The position numbers and the translations under genes are program-made. The notes beneath the pieces were generated by a model that made no database searches, had not been told where the DNA came from, and saw nothing but the letters and a program-made list of their open reading frames with translations. From Akkermansia sp. (lineage in GTDB: Bacteria; Verrucomicrobiota; Verrucomicrobiia; Verrucomicrobiales; Akkermansiaceae), in contig NZ_JAJBTT010000023.1 in NCBI RefSeq assembly GCF_020860705.1, positions 1 to 45,164 of the forward strand: DNA of 45,164 nucleotides, in the 5' to 3' direction. Shown here piece after piece: positions 1-8,999 of the stretch. Numbering within the stretch: the stretch's first letter is position 1; each line of letters begins with the position of its first letter.

Positions 1-3000
1 CGCGTTGCCCGCTCCCTGAATGGTCTGCACGCTTCCGTTGCCGGATTTGACGTTGAGCGTGCCGGAAGCGCCGTCCAGGGTTCCCGTAAAGGTGTGGGAT
101 GCACTGGAATTGACCGTCATTTCCGCACCGGACAGCTTCAGCGCACCGCCGCCTGCCAGACCGGAAACATTGTTCGTGGAGCCGGCAGCCGTTGAAAGGG
201 CGGATCCCTCGCGGATGTCCAGCAGGACCCCGTCCAGGGAAGAACCGTTCCCCAGCGTCAGGGAGGAGGCCAGGCCTTCACCGCCCAGGGTCAGCGTACC
301 GTCCCCGGAGATGGTGACGTCCGTCACATGGCTTCCCGCCGCCTGGGCGGTGACCACCAGCTGGGATCCGCGGCCCAGGTCCAGCGTTCCGCCGCCCGTT
401 CCGGAAGACAGGGTTTCCACCGTCGTGGTGCGGGTGGCGCCGTCATTCCGGCCGCCCAGCGTGATGTCTCCTCCGGCCAGGTCCAGCGTGGACAGGCTGT
501 TGGCCGCGCCGTTCAGCACGATTTTCCCTTCCGTGGAACTCAGCACGGAACCGTTCCCCGTGAAATTGCCCTCCACGGTCAGCGTTTCCGCTCCCTTCTT
601 GATGAAGTCCACGTGGTCCCCGCTGATGGTGCCTCCGTAGCTGTTGCTTCCCGCGTCAATGTTCTGGACCAGGTCCACCACGGCGTGGTTTTCCGCGGCG
701 TTGGCTGCCGTATTCGTCACCACCAGGGCGGCGTTGCTGCCTACCAGGTTACTGACTTTCAGGCCGTCCCCGTTCCGGGAGGCGTCCGGCGCACCGTTCA
801 GGCTCACCTCGAGCGTGGCGCCGTTGATGCCTACGGCCTTGTAGGGGTCCAGCGTGGCGTAATTGTCGATGTAGGGGCTGTCCGAAGTGGGCGTGGTATC
901 CACCAGATAAGTCAGGTCCGTATTGCCGCTGACCATCAGCGTTCCGTCCGCTCCCAGCACTTCCGTGACGGCATAGCCCAGGGAGGCCAGCAGGGGGGAG
1001 AAGGATATCTGCCTGTAGTTGTCCACGGACAGGGTTCCCGTAGTCAGCACCAGCCCTACCCCGTCCAGGGAGGCCCGGTTGGCGGCAAGCAGGTCCAGGA
1101 CGGCCTGGTTGCTCAGGTTGATCGTCGTCGTGGCCGCGGAAAGCGTGAGGCTGTCCGCGTCAATGACGCCCGCCCCCGTACTGCCGCCCGCCGTCAGGCT
1201 GCCGCTGTCCAGCTTCAGGGTGACGGTCTTTCCGGTCATGTCCAGAGGTCCGTTGATTCCTGTCAGGCGCGTGAAATCCTCCATGACGATGGACTGCACC
1301 AGGCTGCCGGACAAGCCGCCCAGGCTGATGGTGTTTAACGAACCCTCTGTTCCGGCGGAAGCGGCTATTTCCACATTCCCGGTGGTTTTGCTCCCGGCAT
1401 TCAGAAGATTGCCCTTCGTGACCAGGATGGCGTTGGCCGCATTCTGGGAAGCCAGGTCCAGCGTGCCGTTGTTGACGGTTACCTTTCCGGATCCCAGGGA
1501 ACTGGCGTCCGTCAGGGTCACGGTGCCCGTGCCGGAAAGCGTCGTTGATCCGGAGAAGCCTGTATTGCCCCCGGCCAGTGTCACGTTCCCCGTGGTGTCG
1601 ATCACCAGGGAGCCCGCGCCGGAGATGGCCCCGGCCCATGTACCGCCGTCCCCCAGGCGCGCCGTGGCTCCGCCCGCAATGGACAGGGCGCCCAGGAAAG
1701 TATTCGTCCCCGTGAGTTCCAATGTTCCACTATTGACGGCCAGCGTACTGCCCGCCGTTCCGCTGATCACTCCCGCATAGGAGAAGTCGCGTGCGAAGGC
1801 GAGTGTGGAATTGTTCTGGATGTCGATGCTGTCCCCCAGCTTCGTCACCGCAGTGCTGTTTACCGTCACCGTGCCGCGGTGCACCTTGAGCTGGCCGTCC
1901 AGATTGACGCCGCCCGTCAGCGTGATATTGCCCGCGCCCTGCGTGGAAAACGCCGTTCCACTCAAATCGCCGCTCAGGGTGACATCCCTGGTGGCAAATA
2001 CCTGGTTGCCCGTAAACACGATGTCGTTGGCGAAGGTGCCTCCGGCCGTGCCGTTCCATTCCGTCCGGACATTGGAGTCCGCCAGATTCAGCACGGCATC
2101 AGCTCCCATGGTTACATTGTTGAGCTGGAAGTAGCCCGCCGTGACTGCCAGCGTACCCTGGAATGCCTCACTCATGTTCAGCACATTCGCGCCATAGCTC
2201 GTCCCCAGCCCCACGGAAACGGTACCCGTGCCGGACGCGTTCAGCGCCAGGGCCGTGTTATTATTCGTTCCGCTGACGGTCAGCACGGAACCTGCCGCCA
2301 GCTCCACGGTTTTTTCATGGGCCAGTTCCTTGGCAACGGTCGCCGTTACGTCATCCCCCAGCATCAGGGTGCCTCCCGTCCATTCCATGGAGGATGCCGT
2401 GAAGGCGGTGGCAAAGTTGCCGGAGGCCAGGTTCAGGGCTCCGCTCTGGAGGGAAATCATCCCCATGCCAGTCTGGACATCCGCCGTCGCCAGCGTCAGC
2501 GTGCCTCCGGCAATGGTGATGTCTCCGGCACCCAGGGAATGGGCGACCTGCGCCACCACTTCCCCCTGCTGGATGGAAATGGCTCCCGTCCAGCCCGTAT
2601 TGTCCAGGTTCATGGTCAGGGTGCCTTCGCCGCGCTTGGTCAAGGTGCCGGCCGCAATCTTCCCGGTGCCGTCGGAGACGAATTCATAATCGCTCCCGGC
2701 GGCGTTGCTCACGGTGATGGAAGCCGGAGTCACCGGACCGGAGATCGTCACAGTCCCCGCCCCGGTATTGTTGAAGACGAGGTTCTTTCCTGCGGCCGTT
2801 TCCGAAGACCCGGAAATCCCCCACTGTTCCCCGGTGGTGGAATCGCTCCAATCCACTCCGGAGGTCCCCTGCCAGATCCAGACGTCTCCGGCCGAGGTCA
2901 CCACCAGTTTCAGGGAGGTCCCCGTCTGCTGGAGCGTGTAAATCAGCGTTTCATCCCCGGTGTAGCCAGCCCAGTTGAAGATGGCGCTGCCGGAGTCAAG

Positions 3001-6000
3001 ACCGCTCCCGGCTGTAATCAGCGTGTATTCCCCGGCATCCGTGATTCCCTCCAGCCCGTTCAGGGTCAGGGTGAAGGTTCCGGCTCCGAACGCGCCCGCC
3101 GCCGTGATGGCGGAGCTGATGTCCAGAGTCAGGGTGGAACCGGTCGTCACGTTCAGGGCGCCTGCGGTGCTCATCCTGGCGTTTGCGGCCATGGTTATAT
3201 TGCCAAGGGACACGGCGCCTGCCCCCGTGAAGGCCAGCGTACCGCCCTGGATATTGGTGAGGCCCGTATAGCTGACCGCCCCGCCCAGCGTCAGCGTACC
3301 GTCGCTGACCTTGGTCAGGGAAAGCACCCCGTTCTGGTCATAGGAAACGGCAGTAGCCCCGTAGGCAATGGCGACCCCCTTGTCCGCAAGGGCGCCGTTG
3401 TACGTGCCGGAGCCCACCGTAAGCGTACGGGATCCCCCCACGGCGCCCACCTGGGAATTGATGTTGCCGTCCAGGGAGGCAATTTCAATGTCTCCCAGCA
3501 CCCGCATGAAAGCGAACCCGGTGGTACTGTTCCCGGAATTGAGCGTGACGGAACCCTGGGCCATGGAAGAATACAGGTCCAGGCCCGCGCTATAACCGTT
3601 CGAGGCGTCAGCAACGATCATTCCGGTGAATCCGGAGGCGTCTCCGTTAATGATCATTTTACCGTTGGAGTTGTAGGCATTGTCTCCTGCGCCGCGTTTG
3701 TAGGTAAGTGTTCCATCCCCCGTCAGCGTACCGGTAAAGCCCATTTCCTTGGCCCAGCCCGCCATGCCGGTAAGCGTCACATCTCCGTTGACAGTAACGT
3801 TTCCGGTGAAATTGTACTGGTAATTGGTGGCGTTTGCCTGGGAGGCGTCATTCCACCTCAGGGAGACGGCATCAGAGGCGGTCGTCCCCAGAATCAGATC
3901 CGAGCCGATCACATGGTGGGAATTGCTTCTGCCGCTGACGTTCAACATCGTCCCGTTCTGGAGCGTTACCGAGGAGCCAGCGGAGCCCCAGTTGATGGAA
4001 GCTGTATTGTCCCCCACCTGAAGGTTGCCTTCCTCCACCAAAATGTGCCCGGAATTGGCCCCCGTCAGTCTCAGCACCCCTGCTCCGTTTTTCCGGACGG
4101 TACCGGCTCCCGTAATGTTGTTGGCGAAGGTAATCGCGGAAGGAGACACCAGATTGATGAAGGAACCAGCATCCGGAGAAAGGGAGAACGCCGGATCTGC
4201 TACGGTACCCAGATTGACGGTAACCGTCGCCCCGTTGGCCGCCCCCAGGAAGGAACCCGCGCCCCATGTGATGCCGGAGGTAGGCACGTCCGTATCATAA
4301 CTGAATGCCAGAATGCCCTGTTGCACGGAAACCGTGGTTCCCGTTCCCAGAATGGAAGAAGAACCGATCACCAGGGCGCCCGTTCCTTCCTTGACGACGG
4401 AGGTGTTGGTCAGGGCTCCGGTTCCCCCAAACTCATAGCGGGTCGTGGAATTCCGGACCAGCACGGAGAGGGGGGAAACTTCCGAATCCAGCTGCACGCT
4501 GGAGACAGCCACCCCCGCCTGGTCTGCAAAGGATACGGCATGCCCCGCCGTGTAAGTGGCGGGAGTTCCGCCGTCCGTCCAGATATTCTCCGCGCTCCAG
4601 ACTCCGCTGGCCCCGCCGGCCCACAGCAGCATGGGAATTTCCGTGTAAACCAGATCCCGGCCGTTCTCAAGGGAGATGGTGCCCCCCACTCCGTCCGCAA
4701 AGGATGCCTGGATGGAAGTGATGTTGCTCAGTCCGGTGGTGCTCAGAACAGTCATGCCGTCCGTCAGGGCGCCGAATTCGGACAGGTCCAGCTTCAATTC
4801 CCCCGACTCAGACAGGGAGAAGTTCCCGGCCAGCTGGACGGACGTTCCCGCGCCGCCTGCCAGCGCCAGCGTGCCGCCTGCCATGTTCAGGTTCCCCGTA
4901 AAGAAGGAGTCCTGGAACATTTTGACGATGTCAAACCCGGTCACGACGGTATTGGAAAAGGAAATGGCATGGTCCGAGGTGCTTCCGTAACCGCCCAGCA
5001 GCAGGGAGGAAGTCCCCCTGACCGTTCCTTCCGTGACATTCAGCGTGCTTCCTGTCCGGAACACGGCCTTTTTCACGATAAGGGAGGCATTTCCGTTGAC
5101 GATGGACTTGGCGCCCCCGCCCCCAGCGTAAAGCGCGCCTTCATACGTGCCGCCGTCCAGAGTCAGCGTGGAATTGCCGCCCACCGTCGCGTTTCCCGCG
5201 CCGCCGCCTCCGGCATAGGAACCGCCATAGATATTGCCCGTGAAGACGGCTCCGGAAGAGGCGATGATGCTTACGTTCGTATCCCCGCCGATGGAAAAGT
5301 TCCTGGTCGTGCTGGTGCCGGTTCCCCCCGCATGGGAACCGCCTACAATGCTTTTGACGAAGTTGCCGGACGCGTTCCCCAGATCAATCGTCACATTGGT
5401 GCTTCCGGAAATCGTCCCCCCGGAAGCGGCATTGGTTTCGTACGCGCTGCCGCCAATGATGAAGCCCCTGGCTACGGAATTGAGCGTGATGGTTTCGTCC
5501 GTCTCGCTCTGCATGCTGCGCACGACAACGTAAGTGCTGCCGTCGATGTTGTTGACGGCATTGTGGGCTGCCGTTCCGCCGCCCACCAGGGACCCCTTGA
5601 TCACGGCATTGCCGTCCACGGACACATAAATGTCCCCCGTGACTGTTGCGGACAGACCATCCTTGTAGTTGCCGCCCACGATCCAGTTCACGGCCGTATC
5701 CCCCTGGATCTGGGTATGGACGTCCCCGGTCACGTTCCACGCTCCGGTACCCGCCCAGTTGTTGGCATAGCTGCCGCCAATGATGATGTTGTAATCCCCG
5801 TCCCGTACATCCGTCCAGATTCCGGTGGTGATGGCCGTTCCTTCGGCATTGGTGGCGGCATTGTAATAGCCGCCGGCCAGGATGACGCCCGTCAGGCCAT
5901 CTCCCGTTCCGGTCACGACGTTCACGGAACCGAAACCGTCCTGCATGGAGGAACCGCGGATGCCGTACAGAGACATGGTCTGCTGATCCGCCAGGGTGCC

Positions 6001-7821
6001 TGCCGCGGAGGCGGGGGAATTGCTCAATCCCCAGGCGGAATCCCATACCGTATCATAAGCGCCGGAGCCCGTAAACGTGATGACGGTTTTTCCGGACGAA
6101 TTGCTGATGGTATACAGGGAGTCATCTATGTCCGCCAGCGTGAACCCACTGCCCAGGTTGACGCCCAGATCATAGGCTTTTCCTATCAGGGCGTCCGAAC
6201 CGTACAGGTCCTGGAATTCCTGGAAAAGGGAAAAATCGATCAGTCCGGATGTGAATACTACGTTCTGCAAAACGGAGGAGACGTTGTCCATGGACGTGTA
6301 GTACAGGCGCCCGCCGTCCACAGTAACGCTCCCCGTGATGGTGCCCGCCCCGTTGGCGAGAATGCCCATGCCTTCTCCCACAGTAAAGGTATTCTGGAAA
6401 TTCATGGTCCCGGCGGAAGCGGCGATCATGCCGCTGCCGCTTATTCCCGTCACCGTCAGATTGCCATTGCCCGCGTCCAGCCTGCCCCCGGCAAGCACGG
6501 CGTTGACGGAACCTGCCTTGGAAAGGACCGCACCGGAATTGACCGTATAAGTTCCCGTAAGCGCCACATTCTCCGTGAGATGCACCCAGCCGGACTGTGC
6601 CACGAAGTTGCCCGCCCCGGTCATGGAATTGTCAATGACATCAACCGCATCCCCCGCCGTGCCGTAATACGTAATGTACTGGCTGCCGGATGTAGTAGTT
6701 ACCGCCGCAGTTCCCAGGGAACCGGAGGCGTTGATGCCCAGGGAGGTGGAATTCCGCGTGATGGCGATGGTTCCCCCCAGCTGGTTTTCCGTATTGGACA
6801 GGGTGTAATACGTGTATTCACTGTCCGGGCCGCTGATCGTGAAGCCGTTGGCCGCCGTGAGCACTCCCGTGAATTTGATGTTCTTGCCATACTGGGTCGT
6901 CATGTTGACGCCGCTGCCGAAGGTGGCCTCTCCGGAGAACGTAAAGCCGTTGCCGTTGATGGAATTGGCATCGTAACTGTAGTACCCGCTGACAGGTGGG
7001 CCGTCCTCCACGGTCAGCACCGTATCGTCCCCCAGGACGAACTTCTGGGTCCAGTTGACGTTCCCGGAATACAGGGAAAGCGTGCCGCTGCTGATTTTAA
7101 GGGTGGCGTCCGGAGACGCGGCAGGCGCCAGGGCCGTATCCTTGTCGGAATTGCCCAGCGTAAAGATGCCTCCCCCCACATAATCCACCGTGATGGAGCC
7201 GCCGAAGCTGCCGCCGTAGGAAGAGGAATCTCCGGTAATGGTCAGGGTAGTGCCTTCCCCGGTGATCAGGGCAGCCACATTGTCGTGTTCCAGCTTGCTG
7301 ATGCTGGTGTCCACATTCGCCTGCAGTACGGAAGCCCCCGCCGCATAGCTGTAGCCGCCCAGCTTGATGGTGGCGTTCTGCGCCGCCAGGGCATGGTTGA
7401 GTTCCAGAATGTTGTTCCGGGTACCCCCGGTCGTGTTGGAATACAGGGAAATGACGCCGTTGAACGTACCCGGACCATTCAGAATCAATGATGAAATATT
7501 GGCTCCACCGCTGGCTATGCGATTCACTCTCAGCACGGCGTCTGCGGCATCCCCGTTTAAATTAGCGATGGTGGCCGTGCCCGGTCCGGAAAATTGGAGC
7601 GTGGTGGATGCCGTTACGTTCCCCGCGTCATAGGATACGGAGCCTCCGGAAGGCACCGTTACCTGGGTGCCGTCAAAAGTGATGTCCGCCCCAAGCGCCG
7701 TAGAGAGAGAGACGGTTACGGCAATGCCGGCAAGACCGGTTACAGCAACGGTTCCGACGGTGATCCCGGCGCAGGAAGTCACCAGTGCGGCCAGAAGACG
7801 CAGAGGAAGTCTTAATTTCAT
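1..7821 (-). CDS. Giant autotransporter-type beta-strand repeat protein, N-terminal 2607 residues (3' end outside window)
   Basis: The minus strand is open without a stop from the ATG at 7821 to the window edge (2607 codons), so the C-terminus is missing. The start has an extended signal sequence: basic residues (MKLRLPLRLL), a long hydrophobic stretch and a likely signal peptidase site ALGA|D after residue 45. The rest is rich in Gly, Thr, Ser, Asn and Ala, with short beta-strand units such as GTLTLxG, GGTLxLG, LxLAGGN and TGAISI. This is the pattern of autotransporter-associated beta-strand (PATR-type) repeats, which build a right-handed beta-helix passenger. Around residues 620-940 the texture changes to recurring glycine-rich IIGGSY, VGGNY and YGGSYAGGG motifs. 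A role as a large surface or secreted adhesin is inferred from the family. Whether a beta-barrel or a sorting tail follows cannot be seen. Near-absence of Cys and the even repeat texture argue against a frameshift. Confidence 0.85.
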   Translation of the reverse strand, partial: MKLRLPLRLLAALVTSCAGITVGTVAVTGLAGIAVTVSLSTALGADITFDGTQVTVPSGGSVSYDAGNVTASTTLQFSGPGTATIANLNGDAADAVLRVNRIASGGANISSLILNGPGTFNGVISLYSNTTGGTRNNILELNHALAAQNATIKLGGYSYAAGASVLQANVDTSISKLEHDNVAALITGEGTTLTITGDSSSYGGSFGGSITVDYVGGGIFTLGNSDKDTALAPAASPDATLKISSGTLSLYSGNVNWTQKFVLGDDTVLTVEDGPPVSGYYSYDANSINGNGFTFSGEATFGSGVNMTTQYGKNIKFTGVLTAANGFTISGPDSEYTYYTLSNTENQLGGTIAITRNSTSLGINASGSLGTAAVTTTSGSQYITYYGTAGDAVDVIDNSMTGAGNFVAQSGWVHLTENVALTGTYTVNSGAVLSKAGSVNAVLAGGRLDAGNGNLTVTGISGSGMIAASAGTMNFQNTFTVGEGMGILANGAGTITGSVTVDGGRLYYTSMDNVSSVLQNVVFTSGLIDFSLFQEFQDLYGSDALIGKAYDLGVNLGSGFTLADIDDSLYTISNSSGKTVITFTGSGAYDTVWDSAWGLSNSPASAAGTLADQQTMSLYGIRGSSMQDGFGSVNVVTGTGDGLTGVILAGGYYNAATNAEGTAITTGIWTDVRDGDYNIIIGGSYANNWAGTGAWNVTGDVHTQIQGDTAVNWIVGGNYKDGLSATVTGDIYVSVDGNAVIKGSLVGGGTAAHNAVNNIDGSTYVVVRSMQSETDETITLNSVARGFIIGGSAYETNAASGGTISGSTNVTIDLGNASGNFVKSIVGGSHAGGTGTSTTRNFSIGGDTNVSIIASSGAVFTGNIYGGSYAGGGGAGNATVGGNSTLTLDGGTYEGALYAGGGGAKSIVNGNASLIVKKAVFRTGSTLNVTEGTVRGTSSLLLGGYGSTSDHAISFSNTVVTGFDIVKMFQDSFFTGNLNMAGGTLALAGGAGTSVQLAGNFSLSESGELKLDLSEFGALTDGMTVLSTTGLSNITSIQASFADGVGGTISLENGRDLVYTEIPMLLWAGGASGVWSAENIWTDGGTPATYTAGHAVSFADQAGVAVSSVQLDSEVSPLSVLVRNSTTRYEFGGTGALTNTSVVKEGTGALVIGSSSILGTGTTVSVQQGILAFSYDTDVPTSGITWGAGSFLGAANGATVTVNLGTVADPAFSLSPDAGSFINLVSPSAITFANNITGAGTVRKNGAGVLRLTGANSGHILVEEGNLQVGDNTASINWGSAGSSVTLQNGTMLNVSGRSNSHHVIGSDLILGTTASDAVSLRWNDASQANATNYQYNFTGNVTVNGDVTLTGMAGWAKEMGFTGTLTGDGTLTYKRGAGDNAYNSNGKMIINGDASGFTGMIVADASNGYSAGLDLYSSMAQGSVTLNSGNSTTGFAFMRVLGDIEIASLDGNINSQVGAVGGSRTLTVGSGTYNGALADKGVAIAYGATAVSYDQNGVLSLTKVSDGTLTLGGAVSYTGLTNIQGGTLAFTGAGAVSLGNITMAANARMSTAGALNVTTGSTLTLDISSAITAAGAFGAGTFTLTLNGLEGITDAGEYTLITAGSGLDSGSAIFNWAGYTGDETLIYTLQQTGTSLKLVVTSAGDVWIWQGTSGVDWSDSTTGEQWGISGSSETAAGKNLVFNNTGAGTVTISGPVTPASITVSNAAGSDYEFVSDGTGKIAAGTLTKRGEGTLTMNLDNTGWTGAISIQQGEVVAQVAHSLGAGDITIAGGTLTLATADVQTGMGMISLQSGALNLASGNFATAFTASSMEWTGGTLMLGDDVTATVAKELAHEKTVELAAGSVLTVSGTNNNTALALNASGTGTVSVGLGTSYGANVLNMSEAFQGTLAVTAGYFQLNNVTMGADAVLNLADSNVRTEWNGTAGGTFANDIVFTGNQVFATRDVTLSGDLSGTAFSTQGAGNITLTGGVNLDGQLKVHRGTVTVNSTAVTKLGDSIDIQNNSTLAFARDFSYAGVISGTAGSTLAVNSGTLELTGTNTFLGALSIAGGATARLGDGGTWAGAISGAGSLVIDTTGNVTLAGGNTGFSGSTTLSGTGTVTLTDASSLGSGKVTVNNGTLDLASQNAANAILVTKGNLLNAGSKTTGNVEIAASAGTEGSLNTISLGGLSGSLVQSIVMEDFTRLTGINGPLDMTGKTVTLKLDSGSLTAGGSTGAGVIDADSLTLSAATTTINLSNQAVLDLLAANRASLDGVGLVLTTGTLSVDNYRQISFSPLLASLGYAVTEVLGADGTLMVSGNTDLTYLVDTTPTSDSPYIDNYATLDPYKAVGINGATLEVSLNGAPDASRNGDGLKVSNLVGSNAALVVTNTAANAAENHAVVDLVQNIDAGSNSYGGTISGDHVDFIKKGAETLTVEGNFTGNGSVLSSTEGKIVLNGAANSLSTLDLAGGDITLGGRNDGATRTTTVETLSSGTGGGTLDLGRGSQLVVTAQAAGSHVTDVTISGDGTLTLGGEGLASSLTLGNGSSLDGVLLDIREGSALSTAAGSTNNVSGLAGGGALKLSGAEMTVNSSASHTFTGTLDGASGTLNVKSGNGSVQTIQGAGNA

Positions 7822-7896
7822 ATGATGTATGTTTTCTATATTTCATGGGAGTTAAACAATGACCTCAAGCGAGGCGAATCGTACAACTTATTGTCA

Positions 7897-7925
7897 TAAA
7901 TACGTAACTCTCATTTTTCCGTCAA
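7897..7925 (-). promoter_or_regulatory. Possible promoter of the giant repeat protein
   Basis: On the minus strand, TTGACG (7925-7920) lies 17 nt from TATTTA (7902-7897), about 75 nt before the ATG at 7821. The -35 matches the sigma-70 consensus at 5 of 6 positions and the -10 at only 3 of 6. The untranslated stretch contains a small CCTC-GCTT-GAGG hairpin near 7863-7874. No clear Shine-Dalgarno site precedes the start. Confidence 0.35.
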
Positions 7926-7942
7926 AAGAAAACTTCCCCGGC

Positions 7943-7965
7943 AAAAAAAGTTCTCCAAAACTTTT
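7943..7965 (-). terminator. Weak terminator-like hairpin between trpA and the repeat protein gene
   Basis: Arms 7959-7965 and 7946-7952 (AAAAGTT and AACTTTT, 7 bp, 6-nt loop) are followed on the minus strand by further T residues. It may act as a backup to the strong trp terminator and shield the downstream promoter at 7925. The stem is all A/T apart from one G-C pair, so it is weak. Apart from this, the promoter at 7897 and the terminator at 8119, I see nothing in the gap 7822-8199. Confidence 0.3.
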
Positions 7966-8118
7966 GCAGGAAAACAGACATACCCCCTCTATCTGACAAA
8001 TATTCCCATCATCAAAATACCAGTCAACAAGTTCACCTTTATTATGTTAAATATATCTTCATTTTTGCCTATGTATGACAAACTTTTACACTATCCTTTT
8101 CCCTCTCTTCCGCGGCAC

Positions 8119-8161
8119 AACAAAAACGGGGCCTTGTGCGGTTTCCCCGCACAAGGCCCCG
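8119..8161 (-). terminator. Rho-independent terminator of the trp operon
   Basis: A near-perfect inverted repeat with arms 8147-8161 and 8127-8141 (15 bp, GC-rich, 5-nt loop) starts about 39 nt past the trpA stop. On the minus strand it is followed by GTTTTTGTTG. This has the form of a strong intrinsic terminator and marks the end of the operon. Confidence 0.9.
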
Positions 8162-8199
8162 GAACGGAAGCTTGTCAAAAAAACAGGAGCGTCAGCGTC

Positions 8200-8985
8200 T
8201 TATCTGGTCCATGGCAGCAGGAATTCCCCCGCATCCCTCCCTGCGGCAATGTGCTTGAGCAGGGCGCTCCCCAGCACGGCGGCGTCCGGACGGGCGTCTT
8301 CCGGCAGGGCCTCCAGCTGGTCCGGAGTCTGGAGGCCAAAGCCCAGCGCCAGCGGCACGTCAAACACGGAACGGGCGCGGCGCATGGTTTCCGCGACGCT
8401 TTGCGTCAAGTCCGCCTTTCCTCCCGTGGTTCCCAGCACGGAGACTACATAGACGAAGCCGGAAGTATGGGGCTTGTATTCCCGCATGCGTTCCGCGGAA
8501 GTGTTGGGAGCCACCAGTGTCACGAGCGTCAGCCCATAAGGGGCAAAAGCCTCCCTGAACATGCCGGATTCCTCCAGCGGCATGTCCGGCACAATGAAGC
8601 CGTGAACGCCCGCTTCTGCCGCATCCCGTGCCAGCTTTTCCAGGCCGTACTGATAAAAGGGGTTCACGTAGCCCATCAACGCCAGCTTGGCGGAGAACTG
8701 TCCCTTGCGGGCTTTCAGTCCGTCCAGAATCCATTTCAGGCTGACGCCGCGGGCCAGCGCATCACGGGAGGCCTGTTCAATGACGGGGCCATCCGCCACG
8801 GGATCGGAAAACGGAACGCCTATCTCGATGATATCCGCTCCGGCCCCGTCAATGCGCGCCAGATGGGTCCAGAAGGAGTCCATGTCCGGAAAGCCGGCGG
8901 TGATGAAGGGGATGACGGCCCGGCGGCCCCTGGCATGGGCCTGTTCAACGGCTTCCTGCAACGGTGATTTCTGCATATTGTTCAT
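8200..8985 (-). CDS. trpA: Tryptophan synthase alpha subunit
   Basis: This 261-residue protein cleaves indole-3-glycerol phosphate to indole and glyceraldehyde 3-phosphate, passing indole to TrpB within the alpha2beta2 complex in the cytoplasm. The family signature IEIGVPFSDPVADGP is present. Glu54 and Asp65 fit the catalytic pair (Glu49 and Asp60 in E. coli). The phosphate-binding ALGFGLQTPDQ segment is seen near the C-terminus, and the length is typical. The frame stays open upstream, but the ATG at 8985 is chosen because the conserved N-terminus begins there and it sits 14 nt after the trpB stop. It is the last gene of the operon, directly before a strong terminator. Confidence 0.97.
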   Translation of the reverse strand: MNNMQKSPLQEAVEQAHARGRRAVIPFITAGFPDMDSFWTHLARIDGAGADIIEIGVPFSDPVADGPVIEQASRDALARGVSLKWILDGLKARKGQFSAKLALMGYVNPFYQYGLEKLARDAAEAGVHGFIVPDMPLEESGMFREAFAPYGLTLVTLVAPNTSAERMREYKPHTSGFVYVVSVLGTTGGKADLTQSVAETMRRARSVFDVPLALGFGLQTPDQLEALPEDARPDAAVLGSALLKHIAAGRDAGEFLLPWTR

Positions 8986-8999
8986 GGAAAAGCGGTCAT

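Noticed and set aside
1879..7491. Plus-strand open frame of 1870 codons
   Set aside because: It is antisense to the repeat protein. Its composition (Arg, Gly, His, Gln-rich, no domain) is typical of a frame mirrored from GC-rich repeats, while the minus frame has a signal peptide and beta-strand repeats.
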